34,826 bases of DNA from Verrucomicrobiaceae bacterium (GCA_027486335.1 JAIXPK010000001.1:1-34826), one strand, 5' to 3'; shown: positions 1 through 9,476, numbered from the stretch's first letter. The notes: generated by a model from the sequence alone, not told the origin. A program made the numbers and translations.

Positions 1-59
1 AGAAATTCCAGTTGTCTGCGGCGCGGAGCCGTGCTTTTAGTGACCTCCCCGCAAGCAAT

Positions 60-144
60 GCTCTCGTGGCGGAATTGGTAGACGCGTATGACTCAGGATC
101 ATATGGGGCGACCTGTGGAGGTTCGAATCCTCTCGAGAGCACCA
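60..144 (+). tRNA. tRNA-Leu (anticodon CAG), CCA encoded
   Basis: The acceptor stem GCTCTCG at 60-66 pairs exactly with CGAGAGC at 134-140, followed by discriminator A and an encoded CCA (142-144). The anticodon arm is TATGA, loop CTCAGGA, TCATA, which places CAG as the anticodon. The D arm (TGGCGGAATTGGTAGACGC) and the T arm (GGTTCGAATCC) are canonical, and the long variable region fits a class II leucine tRNA. The gene ends only a few tens of bases before menG, on the same strand. Confidence 0.97.
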
Positions 145-187
145 ACTTTCCCTGCCGTGTGGCGGGGTGGCTGACGTTCTCTTTTTC

Positions 188-886
188 ATGCAGGATCCCG
201 AGTTTGTTCAGAGTGCTTTTGCGAAGATTGCCGGAAGGTATGTGGTGACGAATCACGCGTTGTCGTTTGGGACTGATATCTTGTGGCGGCGGAAAGTGGC
301 GCGTCTGGTGAGGGACCTGGGACCGGAGACCCTGCTGGATCTGGCGACTGGGAGTGGTGATCTGGCGGCGGAGATATTGAAGGTGGCGCCGGGGATTCGG
401 CTGACGGGTGCGGATTTCTGCGCGCCGATGCTGGATCGGGCGCGGGCGCGGCAGATGCCTGGGGTGACGCTGCTGGTGGCGGATGCGATGCGGTTGCCGT
501 TTGCGGATGGGACGTTTGACTGTGTGACGGTGGCGTTCGGGTTGCGGAACATGGCGTCGTGGCCGGAGGCGTTGCGGAGCATGCTGCGGGTGCTGCGGCC
601 GGGAGGGCATCTGGTGATTCTGGATTTTTCGCTGCCGTCGCTGCCGGTGATTCGGCCGCTGTATGGGTTTTATCTGAACCGGGTGCTGCCGTTGATTGCG
701 GGGCTGCTGACTGGGGAGCGGGGGGCTTATCAGTACCTTGCGGGGTCGATTCATCAGTTTCCGTCGGGGAAGGCGATGGGGGAACTGCTGGAGAGTTGCG
801 GGTTCGTGGAACCGGTGGCGCGGCCGTTGAGTTTCGGGATTGCGACGGTTTATACGGCGAAGCGGCCTGATGGCTGCGGCACTTGA
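188..886 (+). CDS. menG: Demethylmenaquinone / class I SAM-dependent methyltransferase (MenG/UbiE family)
   Basis: Soluble SAM-dependent methyltransferase of the UbiE/MenG family, which C-methylates the quinone ring in the last step of menaquinone (or a late step of ubiquinone) synthesis. Visible features are the SAM-binding loop DLATGSGD (about residues 51-58), the family signature AFGLRNM (about 116-122), the post-motif segment RVLRPGGHLVILDFS, and a C-terminal YQYLAGSIHQFP segment typical of UbiE. At about 232 residues the length is normal. I chose the ATG at 188 because it gives the usual N-terminus of the family (QDPEFVQSAFAKIAGRYVVTNHALS); an in-frame GTG at 167 would add seven residues. 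It lies between tRNA-Leu and purE. Whether the substrate is demethylmenaquinone or the ubiquinone precursor cannot be decided from this window. Confidence 0.9.
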   Translation: MQDPEFVQSAFAKIAGRYVVTNHALSFGTDILWRRKVARLVRDLGPETLLDLATGSGDLAAEILKVAPGIRLTGADFCAPMLDRARARQMPGVTLLVADAMRLPFADGTFDCVTVAFGLRNMASWPEALRSMLRVLRPGGHLVILDFSLPSLPVIRPLYGFYLNRVLPLIAGLLTGERGAYQYLAGSIHQFPSGKAMGELLESCGFVEPVARPLSFGIATVYTAKRPDGCGT

Positions 887-946
887 CGCGGTGCGTGACC
901 CGCCGGAGGGGTGGGAGCAGTTTTTCAATTCAAGAATCCTCTGACC

Positions 947-1525
947 ATGCCAGCCAAAAAGAGTGCACCAGTGCCGAAGCCCAAGGCGGCGGCCGTTTCG
1001 AAGCCGAAGGTTAAGCCAAAGGTTAAGCCGAAGGGGCCGCCGGTGGTGGGGATCATCATGGGGAGCATTTCGGATTGGGAGACGATGGAGAATGCGGCGA
1101 AGCTGCTGGCGGATTTCGGGGTGCCGTATGAGACGAAGGTGGTGAGTGCGCACCGGACGCCGCAGTTGCTGGTGAATTATGCGACGACGGCGCGGAAGCG
1201 CGGGTTGAAGGTGATTATTGCGGGGGCTGGTGGTGCGGCGCATCTGCCGGGGATGACGGCGAGCATGACGGATTTGCCAGTGTTAGGAGTGCCTGTGGAG
1301 AGCAAGGCGCTGAAGGGGATGGACAGCCTGCTGAGCATTGTGCAGATGCCTGGGGGTGTGCCGGTGGGGACGTTTGCGATCGGGAAGTCCGGAGCGGTGA
1401 ATGCGGCGCTGTTTGCGGTGTCGATATTGGCGCTGCACAGCCGCGAGCTGGCGACGGAGCTGATTGCGTTCCGTGACTTGCAGGCGGAGAAGGTGCTTGA
1501 ATCCCAGTCGCAGCTTCCGGAATGA
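947..1525 (+). CDS. purE: 5-(carboxyamino)imidazole ribonucleotide mutase (PurE, class I)
   Basis: PurE converts N5-CAIR to CAIR in de novo purine synthesis and works with PurK, encoded next. The core begins with [15 protein letters not shown], has the conserved SAHRTP segment (about residues 67-72) and the nucleotide-binding [11 protein letters not shown] segment (about 93-103), all hallmarks of class I PurE. The start is uncertain. ATG 947 gives about 192 residues, while a GTG at 911 in the same frame would add 12 but leaves only 2 nt after the GGAGG-like stretch. Unusual is an N-terminal extension of about 30 residues made of Lys/Pro/Val repeats (for example [11 protein letters not shown]), absent from typical bacterial PurE and probably disordered. 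The stop codon overlaps the purK start as ATGA, implying translational coupling. Confidence 0.95.
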   Translation: MPAKKSAPVPKPKAAAVSKPKVKPKVKPKGPPVVGIIMGSISDWETMENAAKLLADFGVPYETKVVSAHRTPQLLVNYATTARKRGLKVIIAGAGGAAHLPGMTASMTDLPVLGVPVESKALKGMDSLLSIVQMPGGVPVGTFAIGKSGAVNAALFAVSILALHSRELATELIAFRDLQAEKVLESQSQLPE

Positions 1526-2679
1526 GGGGGAACGGAGCTGTTTATCCCGGGCAGACGCTCGGCATTGTGGGAGGCGGGCAGTTAGGGCGGATGGCGGCGG
1601 TGGAGGCGCGTCGTGCGGGGTACCGTGTGGCGGTTTACACGGACGAGCCGAATGGTTCGCCGGCGGGACAGCTTGCGGACACGGAGATCAACGCGAGTTA
1701 TTTTGATGAAGAGGCGCGAGGGTTGTTTCTGAAGGAGGTGGATGTGGTGACGGTGGAGTTTGAGAACATACCGGCGGCGTTTCTGGATGCGATTGAGAGC
1801 CGGGCGCGGCTGCATCCTTCGAGGGTGGCGGTATCGACGTGTCAGAACCGGGAGCGGGAGAAGTTGTTTCTGAGGAAGCAGGGGATTCCGCATGCGGCGT
1901 TCGAGGTGGTGACGGATGCGGAGGGATTGGAGCTGGCGGTAAAGAAGCTGGGGTATCCGTGTGTGCTGAAGACGGCGGATTTTGGTTATGACGGGAAGGG
2001 GCAGCAGAAGCTGATGGCGGGTGATGATCTGGCGGCGGCGTGGGCCGCACTGGGTGCGCCGCGCGGGGTGGTGGAGCAATGGGTGACGTTCGAGAAGGAG
2101 TTGTCGGTGGTGGCGGCGAGGTCGGCTAGCGGGGCGTTTGCGGCGTTTCCGGTGGCTGAGAACATGCATCGGGATCATATCCTCGATGTGACGATATCAC
2201 CGGCGAGGATTGATGCGGCGACGGCGGCGCGGGCGACGGAGCTGGCGGAGGCGGTGGCGCATGCGCTGGATTACACGGGGACGCTGGCGGTGGAGATGTT
2301 TCTGACGGCGGGTGGGGAGATTCTGGTGAATGAGATCGCGCCACGGCCGCACAATTCCGGGCACCACACGATTGATTCGTGCGTGACGAGTCAGTTCCAG
2401 CAGCAATTGCGGACGGTGTGCGGGTTTGCGCCGGGGGATGCGCGGCAGCACACGCCGGCGGTGATGGTTAATCTGCTAGGGGATCTGTGGCCTGCGCCGG
2501 AGAAGCATCCGGACTGGACGGCGGTGCTGGAGGATGGCGGCGCGTTTCTGCATCTTTACGGGAAGCGGCTGGCGAAGCCGAAGCGGAAGATGGGGCATTT
2601 CACGGTGCTGGGGGAAACGGTGGAGGCGGCGCTGGGTCGGGCAATGGCGCTTCGGGCGGGACTGGGTTTTCCGGTCTGA
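1522..2679 (+). CDS. purK: N5-carboxyaminoimidazole ribonucleotide synthase (PurK)
   Basis: ATP-grasp enzyme that carboxylates AIR with ATP and bicarbonate to N5-CAIR, the substrate of PurE. The N-terminal pre-ATP-grasp domain starts with [12 protein letters not shown] (about residues 13-24). The central ATP-grasp part contains [12 protein letters not shown] and [18 protein letters not shown]. The late motif [13 protein letters not shown] (from about 274) followed by SQFQQQLR is a PurK signature. Its 385 residues are normal for the family. The ATG at 1522 overlaps the purE stop by 4 nt, so purE and purK form a coupled pair. No defect is visible. Confidence 0.96.
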   Translation: MRGNGAVYPGQTLGIVGGGQLGRMAAVEARRAGYRVAVYTDEPNGSPAGQLADTEINASYFDEEARGLFLKEVDVVTVEFENIPAAFLDAIESRARLHPSRVAVSTCQNREREKLFLRKQGIPHAAFEVVTDAEGLELAVKKLGYPCVLKTADFGYDGKGQQKLMAGDDLAAAWAALGAPRGVVEQWVTFEKELSVVAARSASGAFAAFPVAENMHRDHILDVTISPARIDAATAARATELAEAVAHALDYTGTLAVEMFLTAGGEILVNEIAPRPHNSGHHTIDSCVTSQFQQQLRTVCGFAPGDARQHTPAVMVNLLGDLWPAPEKHPDWTAVLEDGGAFLHLYGKRLAKPKRKMGHFTVLGETVEAALGRAMALRAGLGFPV

Positions 2680-2732
2680 AGATGGCGCGTGCGCTTGCAC
2701 TTCGGCGCGGGGGGATTCAGAGTGCAGATCAC

Positions 2733-2806
2733 GCTCCTGTAGCTCAGTGGATTAGAGCAACGGCCTTCTAAGCCGTGGGTCCATGGTTCGAATCCATGCG
2801 GGAGCG
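2733..2806 (+). tRNA. tRNA-Arg (anticodon TCT)
   Basis: Acceptor strands GCTCCTG (2733-2739) and CGGGAGC (2799-2805) pair with one G-T wobble. The anticodon stem ACGGC/GCCGT encloses the loop CTTCTAA, giving anticodon TCT. The T arm is CATGGTTCGAATCCATG. CCA is not encoded; the gene is followed by a run of seven T. It lies only 27 bp from the drmC stop codon, so it marks the left edge of the defence island. Confidence 0.97.
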
Positions 2807-2833
2807 CTTTTTTTGGTGAGTGCGGAGTGGTTG

Positions 2834-3637
2834 TCAGACTTGCTTGAGCTGACCTCCGGTGACGAGGCCGTCGAAATACCGGACGAGGCGGTCGACGACG
2901 ACGGGGTTTCTGATGATGACACCTGCTTCGATGTTCCGGGTCTGAGCTGCGGCGGTGAAGTTGGCGGAAGTGATGAGAGCGGCGGTAGTGTCGATCATGA
3001 CGGCCTTGGCGTGCATGACACCCGGGGGTGAATCGGGCGAAGGGCTGAAGCCCCTTGGGTCGTGCCAGAATTCCGGTGGTCGGTTACCGGCCCAGTGATC
3101 CGAGAGGAATTGTTTTCTAAAACGCGAGGAGGTGATGGAGAGCGGTTCAGAGGGTGACCTGCGGAGGTGAGTCAGGTCGACAATGAAGCGCACGTGGAAT
3201 GCGGGGTCTTCGTCGTGGCGGGAGGCGAGTGGTTCGAGGTGATCCCGTGCGTTGACGAAGACGAAGCTGGCGACGGTGACCCGGGCGCGGGCCTCGCGGA
3301 ACAGAGATGAGACCATGGTGGCGGTGTCAGAGACTGGTGTTCCGTGGACGGGAGGGCCGCTGAGCGCGAGGCTGGTGGCGGCATCGCTGGCATCGATGCG
3401 GGTGCGCGCGGACGCCATGGCGTCGCAGAAGTCTGCGATAGTGGCGGGAGGGCAGCCATTATCGAGGAGGCGAAGGAGCGCGGCTGAGAACGCGGGTGCT
3501 TTGGTGTGGCCCGTTAGGGGCTGGATGGCCTGAGGGGAGATGCTGAATTTAAGAGGGCCTGATCTGAGTGAAGCGGCGAGGGCGCCGAGCGTGGAGGCTG
3601 GAAGATCGAGGAAGCCGGAGAGATCGTCCTTGCTCAT
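2834..3637 (-). CDS. drmC: DISARM protein DrmC, phospholipase-D-like
   Basis: Phospholipase-D superfamily protein, the last gene of the DISARM cluster. The single clear catalytic motif is HAK...D...SANF: His209, Lys211, Asp216, Ser224 and Asn226 of a 267-residue protein, the HxKxxxxD(x)nSxN pattern of PLD nucleases and phosphohydrolases. The N-terminal half carries no motif I can name. In published DISARM work DrmC is a PLD-domain component whose contribution to defence can be dispensable. The start used is the ATG at 3637, four bases after the drmB stop; the open frame runs further upstream, but that part is antisense-like noise under drmB. Its stop lies next to tRNA-Arg on the opposite strand. 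Family call is strong from motif plus context. Confidence 0.88.
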   Translation of the reverse strand: MSKDDLSGFLDLPASTLGALAASLRSGPLKFSISPQAIQPLTGHTKAPAFSAALLRLLDNGCPPATIADFCDAMASARTRIDASDAATSLALSGPPVHGTPVSDTATMVSSLFREARARVTVASFVFVNARDHLEPLASRHDEDPAFHVRFIVDLTHLRRSPSEPLSITSSRFRKQFLSDHWAGNRPPEFWHDPRGFSPSPDSPPGVMHAKAVMIDTTAALITSANFTAAAQTRNIEAGVIIRNPVVVDRLVRYFDGLVTGGQLKQV

Positions 3638-3641
3638 GAAA

Positions 3642-5456
3642 TCAAATGCGGAGGAATTCGCAGCCGCGTGCCTCGATGGTGGGGGCGACGAGGCAGCGGT
3701 CGAGATACTGATTGAACCGTTCGCAGGAGGTTTCTGCGATGTAGAGGCAGCCGTGGCAGGCATTGCCGGAGATGCGGTCGATGCTGCCATAGCCGATGCC
3801 ACGGGAAGAGCAGACAGGATCATTGGAGCAGAGACTGCCGAGCTGGACGGCTTTGAGGATCTGACGACGGATGTCCTGGGCGGAGGTGACGAGGCCGCCG
3901 AGGGTGCCTTCGGAGCCTGCTGAGGAAGTGAAGATGAGGATGCCGTAGCAGTCGGCCATATCGGCGGATCCTGGCGCGGGTGCGTAGATGCGTTCGCGGA
4001 GTGACGAGAGCGGGTAACCGCATTCCATGGCGATGCTGGTGATGAGGAGGTGTGCCAGAGAATGGAGCATGATGTAGATGGCTCCGGGGAAGTCGCCCTT
4101 GGCTGAGGGGTGATTGGCCTTCCATTGGGAAAACGATTCCTCGAGTTCGATGGCCCGGCGCATGACGGCGTCACGGGCGGCCCATTCAGCGATGGCATCG
4201 GGACGGAACTGGATGAAGATCCCCTCTCCGCGGTTTTCGGAGACGGGCATCCAGCGAGGAGCGCGCGAGATGGGGGCGCGCTGGACTTCGATGTCCAATT
4301 CTCCCGAGACGTCGGACGAGGCGGGGTCGAAGCGGGTGAAGCCGATGAGGGCGGAGACCTCCCGCAGACGGTGCACCATGACGACTTTTTCGATGCCTTC
4401 GAGGCCAGGGGCATTCCAATGGGAGCGGTCCATTTCCCTTGCGAAGAAATCATCTTCCATCTGATCGGTGGCAGCGCCTTGAACGGCGGAGGCGAGCTTG
4501 TCGAATTCGACCTTTTTCACGGGTTTGGCGACGGCTGCGACCGTTCCTTCGCGGACCTCGGTGATGGCGGTGATAACTTGTTCGTCGGAAAAATGCTTGA
4601 GGCGTTCATCGACTGACGACACCAGATTCCGCAAGATTCTGAGTTCCTGAGCGCTGGTGATCTTAGCGAGCGCATCATCGATCATCGAGAGTGTGGTCGC
4701 GTGGATGGTGCTGATGCTATCAGGTATGGAGATGACGGACAGCATCTGTGCGAAGTAGGCATTGCTGGCGGTGCGGATGAGGAGGAGACTATCGTCCTTG
4801 CAGCCGGCCTCGTGGTCGTCGAGCCACGGGCGTGAACCGTTGCAGCGGCCGAGGCTGCCTTTGAGAGCGGCGTCGCGCATGCAGCGGGAGGCACCGCAGT
4901 CGCAGACGATCCATGCATCCGAGAGATCGCCGGTGGTGCCGCGTTCCTCGATCCAGAGCGGGCGGGAGCAGGGATTGGGTCCATGGTGGGCGAAGGCGCG
5001 CCATGCGAGGTCGCCGACGTGACCATTGCGGCAGGCCCTGACGAAGCGGACGGGGACGACGGGGTGGGTTTTGTCGCCGTCGCGGAACCGCTGTTGGGGG
5101 TTGAGTTCGGCGCGGTTCACGAGCCGGCGGCGGCGGTGTTTTTCTTTGGAGATTTCGATGTTCTGAACGATGAACCAGTGAGGGAAGACGTAGCCGGTGA
5201 CGCCTGGGGTGATCCTTCCTTTGATGAAGCGTCCTTCTGAGGCTGGTGGCGGGACGCGCAGTTCGACGGATTTTTTCTGGAGAAGACGGCCAACTTTTGC
5301 GGCGAGCCGGGGTTCGTGGATGAGACAGCCGTGGTCTTTCTCGTAAGACCAGTCCTCGAGACCGGCGATGATGACGGATTTGTCAGGAAAGTCGACCATG
5401 GCGCCGGGGCCGAAAGTCGTGATCACCTGATTGGCGCGGATCTGATGGCGACTCAC
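3642..5456 (-). CDS. drmB: DISARM protein DrmB (DUF1998 domain)
   Basis: Core DISARM component. The start is taken as GTG at 5456 because it overlaps the drmA stop as GTGA and gives the expected N-terminus SRHQIRANQVITTFGPGAMVD; the frame is open further upstream, but that sequence lies under drmA. The protein is 604 residues. Two cysteine clusters probably bind zinc: C142, C185, C187, C192 and C205 in the first third, and the C-terminal DUF1998 set around C543, C549, C567, C570 and C578 (SLCSNDPVC ... NACHGCLYIAETSCERFNQYLDR). In characterised DISARM, DrmB forms a complex with the helicase DrmA that engages DNA. It is translationally coupled to drmA upstream and followed by drmC after 4 nt. 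Confidence 0.92.
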   Translation of the reverse strand: MSRHQIRANQVITTFGPGAMVDFPDKSVIIAGLEDWSYEKDHGCLIHEPRLAAKVGRLLQKKSVELRVPPPASEGRFIKGRITPGVTGYVFPHWFIVQNIEISKEKHRRRRLVNRAELNPQQRFRDGDKTHPVVPVRFVRACRNGHVGDLAWRAFAHHGPNPCSRPLWIEERGTTGDLSDAWIVCDCGASRCMRDAALKGSLGRCNGSRPWLDDHEAGCKDDSLLLIRTASNAYFAQMLSVISIPDSISTIHATTLSMIDDALAKITSAQELRILRNLVSSVDERLKHFSDEQVITAITEVREGTVAAVAKPVKKVEFDKLASAVQGAATDQMEDDFFAREMDRSHWNAPGLEGIEKVVMVHRLREVSALIGFTRFDPASSDVSGELDIEVQRAPISRAPRWMPVSENRGEGIFIQFRPDAIAEWAARDAVMRRAIELEESFSQWKANHPSAKGDFPGAIYIMLHSLAHLLITSIAMECGYPLSSLRERIYAPAPGSADMADCYGILIFTSSAGSEGTLGGLVTSAQDIRRQILKAVQLGSLCSNDPVCSSRGIGYGSIDRISGNACHGCLYIAETSCERFNQYLDRCLVAPTIEARGCEFLRI

Positions 5457-8400
5457 TGGTTGGTGCCGATGGTTGATGGTTTGCTGATGATGTCGATGGC
5501 AGGTTCCACTTCGCGCATGGAGCGATTGGCGCGGAACTTTGCGTAGACTGGCTGTTTTCCGAGGAGATCGGGATCGAGGAAATCGCGAAGGAGGTGGTCG
5601 CCCTCGCTTTGGTCCTCGAATTTCTGGTAGGAGAGCCCGGTGCCTTCGCTTGAGCAGAGGCGGGTGATGGCGCACCAGTCGGCGATCAGGGAACGGGCGC
5701 GGTTTTCGACGGAGTGGCGGAGGGCATCACCTTCTGGGGAGCTGGCTTTGTCGGCGTCGTGGATGAGGGCGCGATCGCCGAAGACCGCGGCGAGGCTGCT
5801 GAGTGCGGCATGGTGTTCCGGAGCGGATCCGGCGCCGGAGGGAGGTTCCATGGGGTTGATGGAGTGGCGGCAGAGACCGACGAGCGCGGCGGCGAGGGCG
5901 CGGTCGAGTGCGCGTGGGGAGAACGGGGTGACGCTGGTTGCTTCGACGGAGCGGTAGAATGTCTGGTGGTAGATTCCGAAACGCTCGTAGTGGGAGCGGT
6001 CGCGTGGGCGATGGGCGTTGAGGAGGGCGACGACGAGGCCGGGGCGGTGGCGGTCGCGGCCGACGCGGCTGGTGGCCTGGATGTATTCTGAGGAGGTTTT
6101 CGGCTGACCGTAGACGACCATGAGGCCGAGCCTGACGATGTCGAGGCCGACGGAGATCATGTTGGTGGCGAGCGCGAAGTCGACGCGTTCGTCGGAGGAG
6201 ATATCTAGGGCGAGCTTACGGCGGGCGGCGGCGACCTCGTCGGTGCTGACGCGGGAGGTGAGTTCGACGGGCGAGCGCCTGATGATGCGGGAGACAAAGC
6301 GGCGTTCTGTTGGGGAGCGGCGATGACGTTTCCAGTAGATGCGGAGGCGTGCGGTAATTTCGTCTTCGACGATGCGGCGGCTGCCGCCGAGTTCGCGGAG
6401 GCTGTTGAAGTAGGCGAGCAGCGTCATGTAGGGATCGGCTGGGTTGCCGGGGATTTTGGCACCGGCTGCCTCGTAGAGGGCCTGAGCGCCCGAGAGGAGG
6501 GCGAGGCAGGTGCGGAGGTACGAGACCTTCATGCTGCGGCCCTGAGCGGCGATGCCGAGGTAGAGACGTCCGGGGTTTTCGCTGGTGACTGGGACGGTGT
6601 GGGCAAAGAAAGAGTCGTGGCGGTCTGGGCCTGGGGGAGGGAAGATGGCGGTGTCCTGACGGCCGAAGAGGGCACGGATCTGACGGTCGGCGCGGCGGAC
6701 GGTGGCGGTGGAGGCGACGATTTTGGGGAGAGCGATGCTGCCTGAAGGGAGAGTGCGGCGGCAGAGGTGTTCGATGGCGGTTTCGTAGATTCCGGCCACG
6801 GTACCGAGGGGACCAGAGATGAGGTGAAGTTCGTCCTGAATGATGAGGTCTGGCGGGAGCAGACCGGGGCCGGGGAGGGGTTTGCCGCGGCCTGGGTCGC
6901 ATGGCCCGTAGAATCCCTTGGGGTCGTGGCGCTGGACATTTCCGAAGAGGGTTCCGGTACGCCCTGTCCATGGAAGGGCCGCGAACTTGTCGACGGTAGC
7001 GATGAGGAAGCAGGGGAGTCGGCGGTAGATGGCATCATCGACGCCTAGCACCGGGAGGTTGCGCCCGTTGGCTGCGGAAAACTGGCAATGCATGTTCATG
7101 CAGGCGACGCGGAGGTCATCGGGGACTGCTGCGCCTGGCGGTTCGAGCTGGAATGATTCCGGGGTGAATCGGGTGCTGCACCACGGGCATTCTTCGAGGG
7201 GGATTGGTGATGGGTGCTTGCCGGGGTTGCTGAGATAGCGTTGGAGCTTGGCGTAAGCGGTGGTGTCTGCGCCTGGGGAATTGTCGCCCTTTTTGCCCAT
7301 GCGGTTGGGAGTGGCGGCGCTGCCGACCCACAAGCCGATTTCGAAAGGCCATGAGCCGAGAGCGGGATCGTCGTTGCGCTCCAGTTCGAGGGCGCACATG
7401 AGGGCGGCGGCACGGCCTAACTGGTCGAGGGTGAGGAGGCGCAGGGTGTAGCGCATGATGATGGAAACGCCAGCGGAGGCAGGGCCGTCGTTCTGGAGGC
7501 GGCGGAGGCAGAGGCTGAAGGCGGCGAGACCGAGATAGGCTTCGGTTTTGCCGCCGCCGGTGGGGAAGAAGAGCAGGTCGACTTTGGCACGGTCGTCGTG
7601 AGCCGGGTCGAAGAGCCCGTTGAGATTCATGAGGATGAACGCGAGCTGGAAGGCGCGCCATGACGGGGCGGTGACATCGGCGGGTTGCTTGCCTGATTGT
7701 ACTGCGAAGCGCTGGCGGGCCGATCGGGCCATGGCGCGGTTGGCGATGCAGAATGCTTTGAGGCACTGTGGGTCATCGAGCAGGGCGATGCCGGCTTCGA
7801 TGCGGTCTGCGGCGACCATGGCGCCGGTGATGAGGTGGGTGGCGGTTTCTCTGCGCGTGGTGCTGAGGTTTTCGGCAGCGACGTTCTGCTGCTGGGAAGT
7901 GATCCACGTGCGGAAGGCGGTGGCGAGGGGGGCGAGGTGACGCCTTGCGGTGGTGCCGTCCTGGAAGGCACCGAGGAGTTCCATAGAAAGGTCCAATCCA
8001 GGGAGGGTGAGGTGATCGACGCGGGCGACTTCACCTGCGGGGATCCATGTGCTTTGGACAGAGAGACAACGGCCGTCGGTTAGGACGGGCGGGTGGGTGG
8101 CGACCCCGTGACCGGTGGCGAATTCGAGGACATCGCGGTAATGGAGGTCTGCGATGCGTTCGTCGGGATCGACATCATCGGCGAACGCCGAGCCGCGCAG
8201 GTCCGGGCGGCCGATGAAGCCGTCTGAGCATTGCAGTTCCAGGGAAACCTGGCAGATGATGTCACGGTAGGTCATTCTGCCGGACCGGCATTCACGGTCA
8301 TTGAGTACGAAAACGGAGACCGACCTTGTGCCATCCGGGAGTTCGGCGAGGCGGCCCTCGGGGAGGGAGCGCCATGAGCAGACGACCTTGACGCCCTGAC

Positions 8401-9103
8401 TGTTGGGGAGATTGATTTCTGCGGAGCCCGCAGTGCCGGTGAGGAGAAGGGTGGCGAACTCCTCGCGGCACTCGCGGCGAAAACCACGGAGATCGTAGCG
8501 GGTTGGCTGAGGGTCATCCCCTGGTGTGGCGGAGTCATTGAGCGCGTGTGCCAGTTCGCGGTCGTGCGCGCTGTTTTCGGCCTCCTCGTCGATAGCCGCT
8601 TTGTCGCCGGTATCCAGAATGGCGCCCGATTCTTCCCAGAGGTAGTCGCCCCAGCGGACCACGGCTCTGATTTCGGAGGTGGCGGGGCTGGTCAGCACAC
8701 TGAGGCCCATGGAGGACGGCAGGTAGCTGACTTGGGCGTTGCTGTCAGCGTTCTCGTCGTCTTCGGCATCTGCGGTGGCATCGCCATGGTCTTCCTCGTC
8801 CGAGCATTTTCTTTCGGGTTCGGGGGCGCGCTGGGGCACGAGATAGCCGGTCAGGTACCACCGCTGAGGCGATTGCGGGAGCAGCTCATGAGCGCAGGGG
8901 TGGTCGTTATTGGGGCCGATGAGGTCGAGCTGAAGTGTTTCGACCAAGCGTGTGCGGACGGCCTCGCTGGACTGGGGAGGCGGGACGGGAGGGAGTGGCT
9001 GGATGGACGGTGTCGGTAGTTGCCGGTAGCTGACGGCGGTGGTCTGCGATGATAGCGGCAGACTCGAGCGCGAATCGGCGATGGGGGCGTCATCAGGAAG
9101 CAT
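5453..9103 (-). CDS. drmA: DISARM helicase DrmA
   Basis: Superfamily 2 helicase, core DISARM component. The 1216-residue protein has Walker A FFPTGGGKTEAYLG (about 512-525), a Walker B variant IIQDELH (about 754-760), motif III-like ASTATVRR (about 797-804), ATNMISVGLD (about 979-988) and motif VI QATSRVGRD (about 1009-1017). A four-cysteine zinc-ribbon-like insertion lies between the Walker motifs (C639, C642, C668, C673). A strongly acidic stretch at about 102-120 (SDEEDHGD...) sits in the N-terminal part. In studied DISARM systems DrmA pairs with DrmB and binds DNA. ATG 9103 is used. A 373-bp gap without a confident gene separates it from the AAA+ gene upstream, so it could have its own promoter. 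Confidence 0.92.
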   Translation of the reverse strand: MLPDDAPIADSRSSLPLSSQTTAVSYRQLPTPSIQPLPPVPPPQSSEAVRTRLVETLQLDLIGPNNDHPCAHELLPQSPQRWYLTGYLVPQRAPEPERKCSDEEDHGDATADAEDDENADSNAQVSYLPSSMGLSVLTSPATSEIRAVVRWGDYLWEESGAILDTGDKAAIDEEAENSAHDRELAHALNDSATPGDDPQPTRYDLRGFRRECREEFATLLLTGTAGSAEINLPNSQGVKVVCSWRSLPEGRLAELPDGTRSVSVFVLNDRECRSGRMTYRDIICQVSLELQCSDGFIGRPDLRGSAFADDVDPDERIADLHYRDVLEFATGHGVATHPPVLTDGRCLSVQSTWIPAGEVARVDHLTLPGLDLSMELLGAFQDGTTARRHLAPLATAFRTWITSQQQNVAAENLSTTRRETATHLITGAMVAADRIEAGIALLDDPQCLKAFCIANRAMARSARQRFAVQSGKQPADVTAPSWRAFQLAFILMNLNGLFDPAHDDRAKVDLLFFPTGGGKTEAYLGLAAFSLCLRRLQNDGPASAGVSIIMRYTLRLLTLDQLGRAAALMCALELERNDDPALGSWPFEIGLWVGSAATPNRMGKKGDNSPGADTTAYAKLQRYLSNPGKHPSPIPLEECPWCSTRFTPESFQLEPPGAAVPDDLRVACMNMHCQFSAANGRNLPVLGVDDAIYRRLPCFLIATVDKFAALPWTGRTGTLFGNVQRHDPKGFYGPCDPGRGKPLPGPGLLPPDLIIQDELHLISGPLGTVAGIYETAIEHLCRRTLPSGSIALPKIVASTATVRRADRQIRALFGRQDTAIFPPPGPDRHDSFFAHTVPVTSENPGRLYLGIAAQGRSMKVSYLRTCLALLSGAQALYEAAGAKIPGNPADPYMTLLAYFNSLRELGGSRRIVEDEITARLRIYWKRHRRSPTERRFVSRIIRRSPVELTSRVSTDEVAAARRKLALDISSDERVDFALATNMISVGLDIVRLGLMVVYGQPKTSSEYIQATSRVGRDRHRPGLVVALLNAHRPRDRSHYERFGIYHQTFYRSVEATSVTPFSPRALDRALAAALVGLCRHSINPMEPPSGAGSAPEHHAALSSLAAVFGDRALIHDADKASSPEGDALRHSVENRARSLIADWCAITRLCSSEGTGLSYQKFEDQSEGDHLLRDFLDPDLLGKQPVYAKFRANRSMREVEPAIDIISKPSTIGTNQ

Positions 9104-9476
9104 GGCAGATCAGAACGGCTGGGCTTTCCGCACCTTGGGAGCGACGGAATTCCTTTCAGTGTGGGTGATTCGCGGCATGAGTAGCGGTTCTTTGACGCGG
9201 TGTCCTGGAAAATTGACGTGGAGAGGAGTGAAAAGAGGGTCCTTCGATCCGTGATCCGCTTGCCTCCGGCGATGGTGAAGGTGATCAGCGCCCGGTGCGT
9301 CCGATTGCATCGAGAACGACTCGCCAGTTCGGGTGCCACATGATGGGCTGCCGAAGGTCGGTCAGGTGAGCGGAGGAGGGGAAATGCGGGTGTCTGACTC
9401 AGGTATCTGGTGGGGCTGGCGGACGACAGCGATGGGTGACCGTTGGGTATCCTCTGATGGAATGCGGCGGAGCGGG
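9104..9476. other. 373-bp gap upstream of drmA, no confident gene
   Basis: No confident gene is visible. On the - strand a 66-codon frame (9310 to 9110) ends 6 nt before the drmA ATG, has a plausible ATG and moderate third-position GC, but matches no family I know. Another - strand frame (ATG at about 9343) encodes only 18 residues starting MWHPNWRVVLDAIGR. The gap may carry the drmA promoter, a small gene or decayed coding sequence; the sequence alone does not decide. Confidence 0.5.

Noticed and set aside
3637..4453. N-terminal extension of drmC over drmB
   Set aside because: The open frame continues upstream, but the extra sequence is Ser/Pro/Ala-rich shadow of drmB; ATG 3637 sits 4 nt after the drmB stop and gives a normal DrmC.
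5457..5675. N-terminal extension of drmB over drmA
   Set aside because: Arg/Pro-rich shadow sequence; the GTG at 5456 overlaps the drmA stop and yields the expected DrmB N-terminus.
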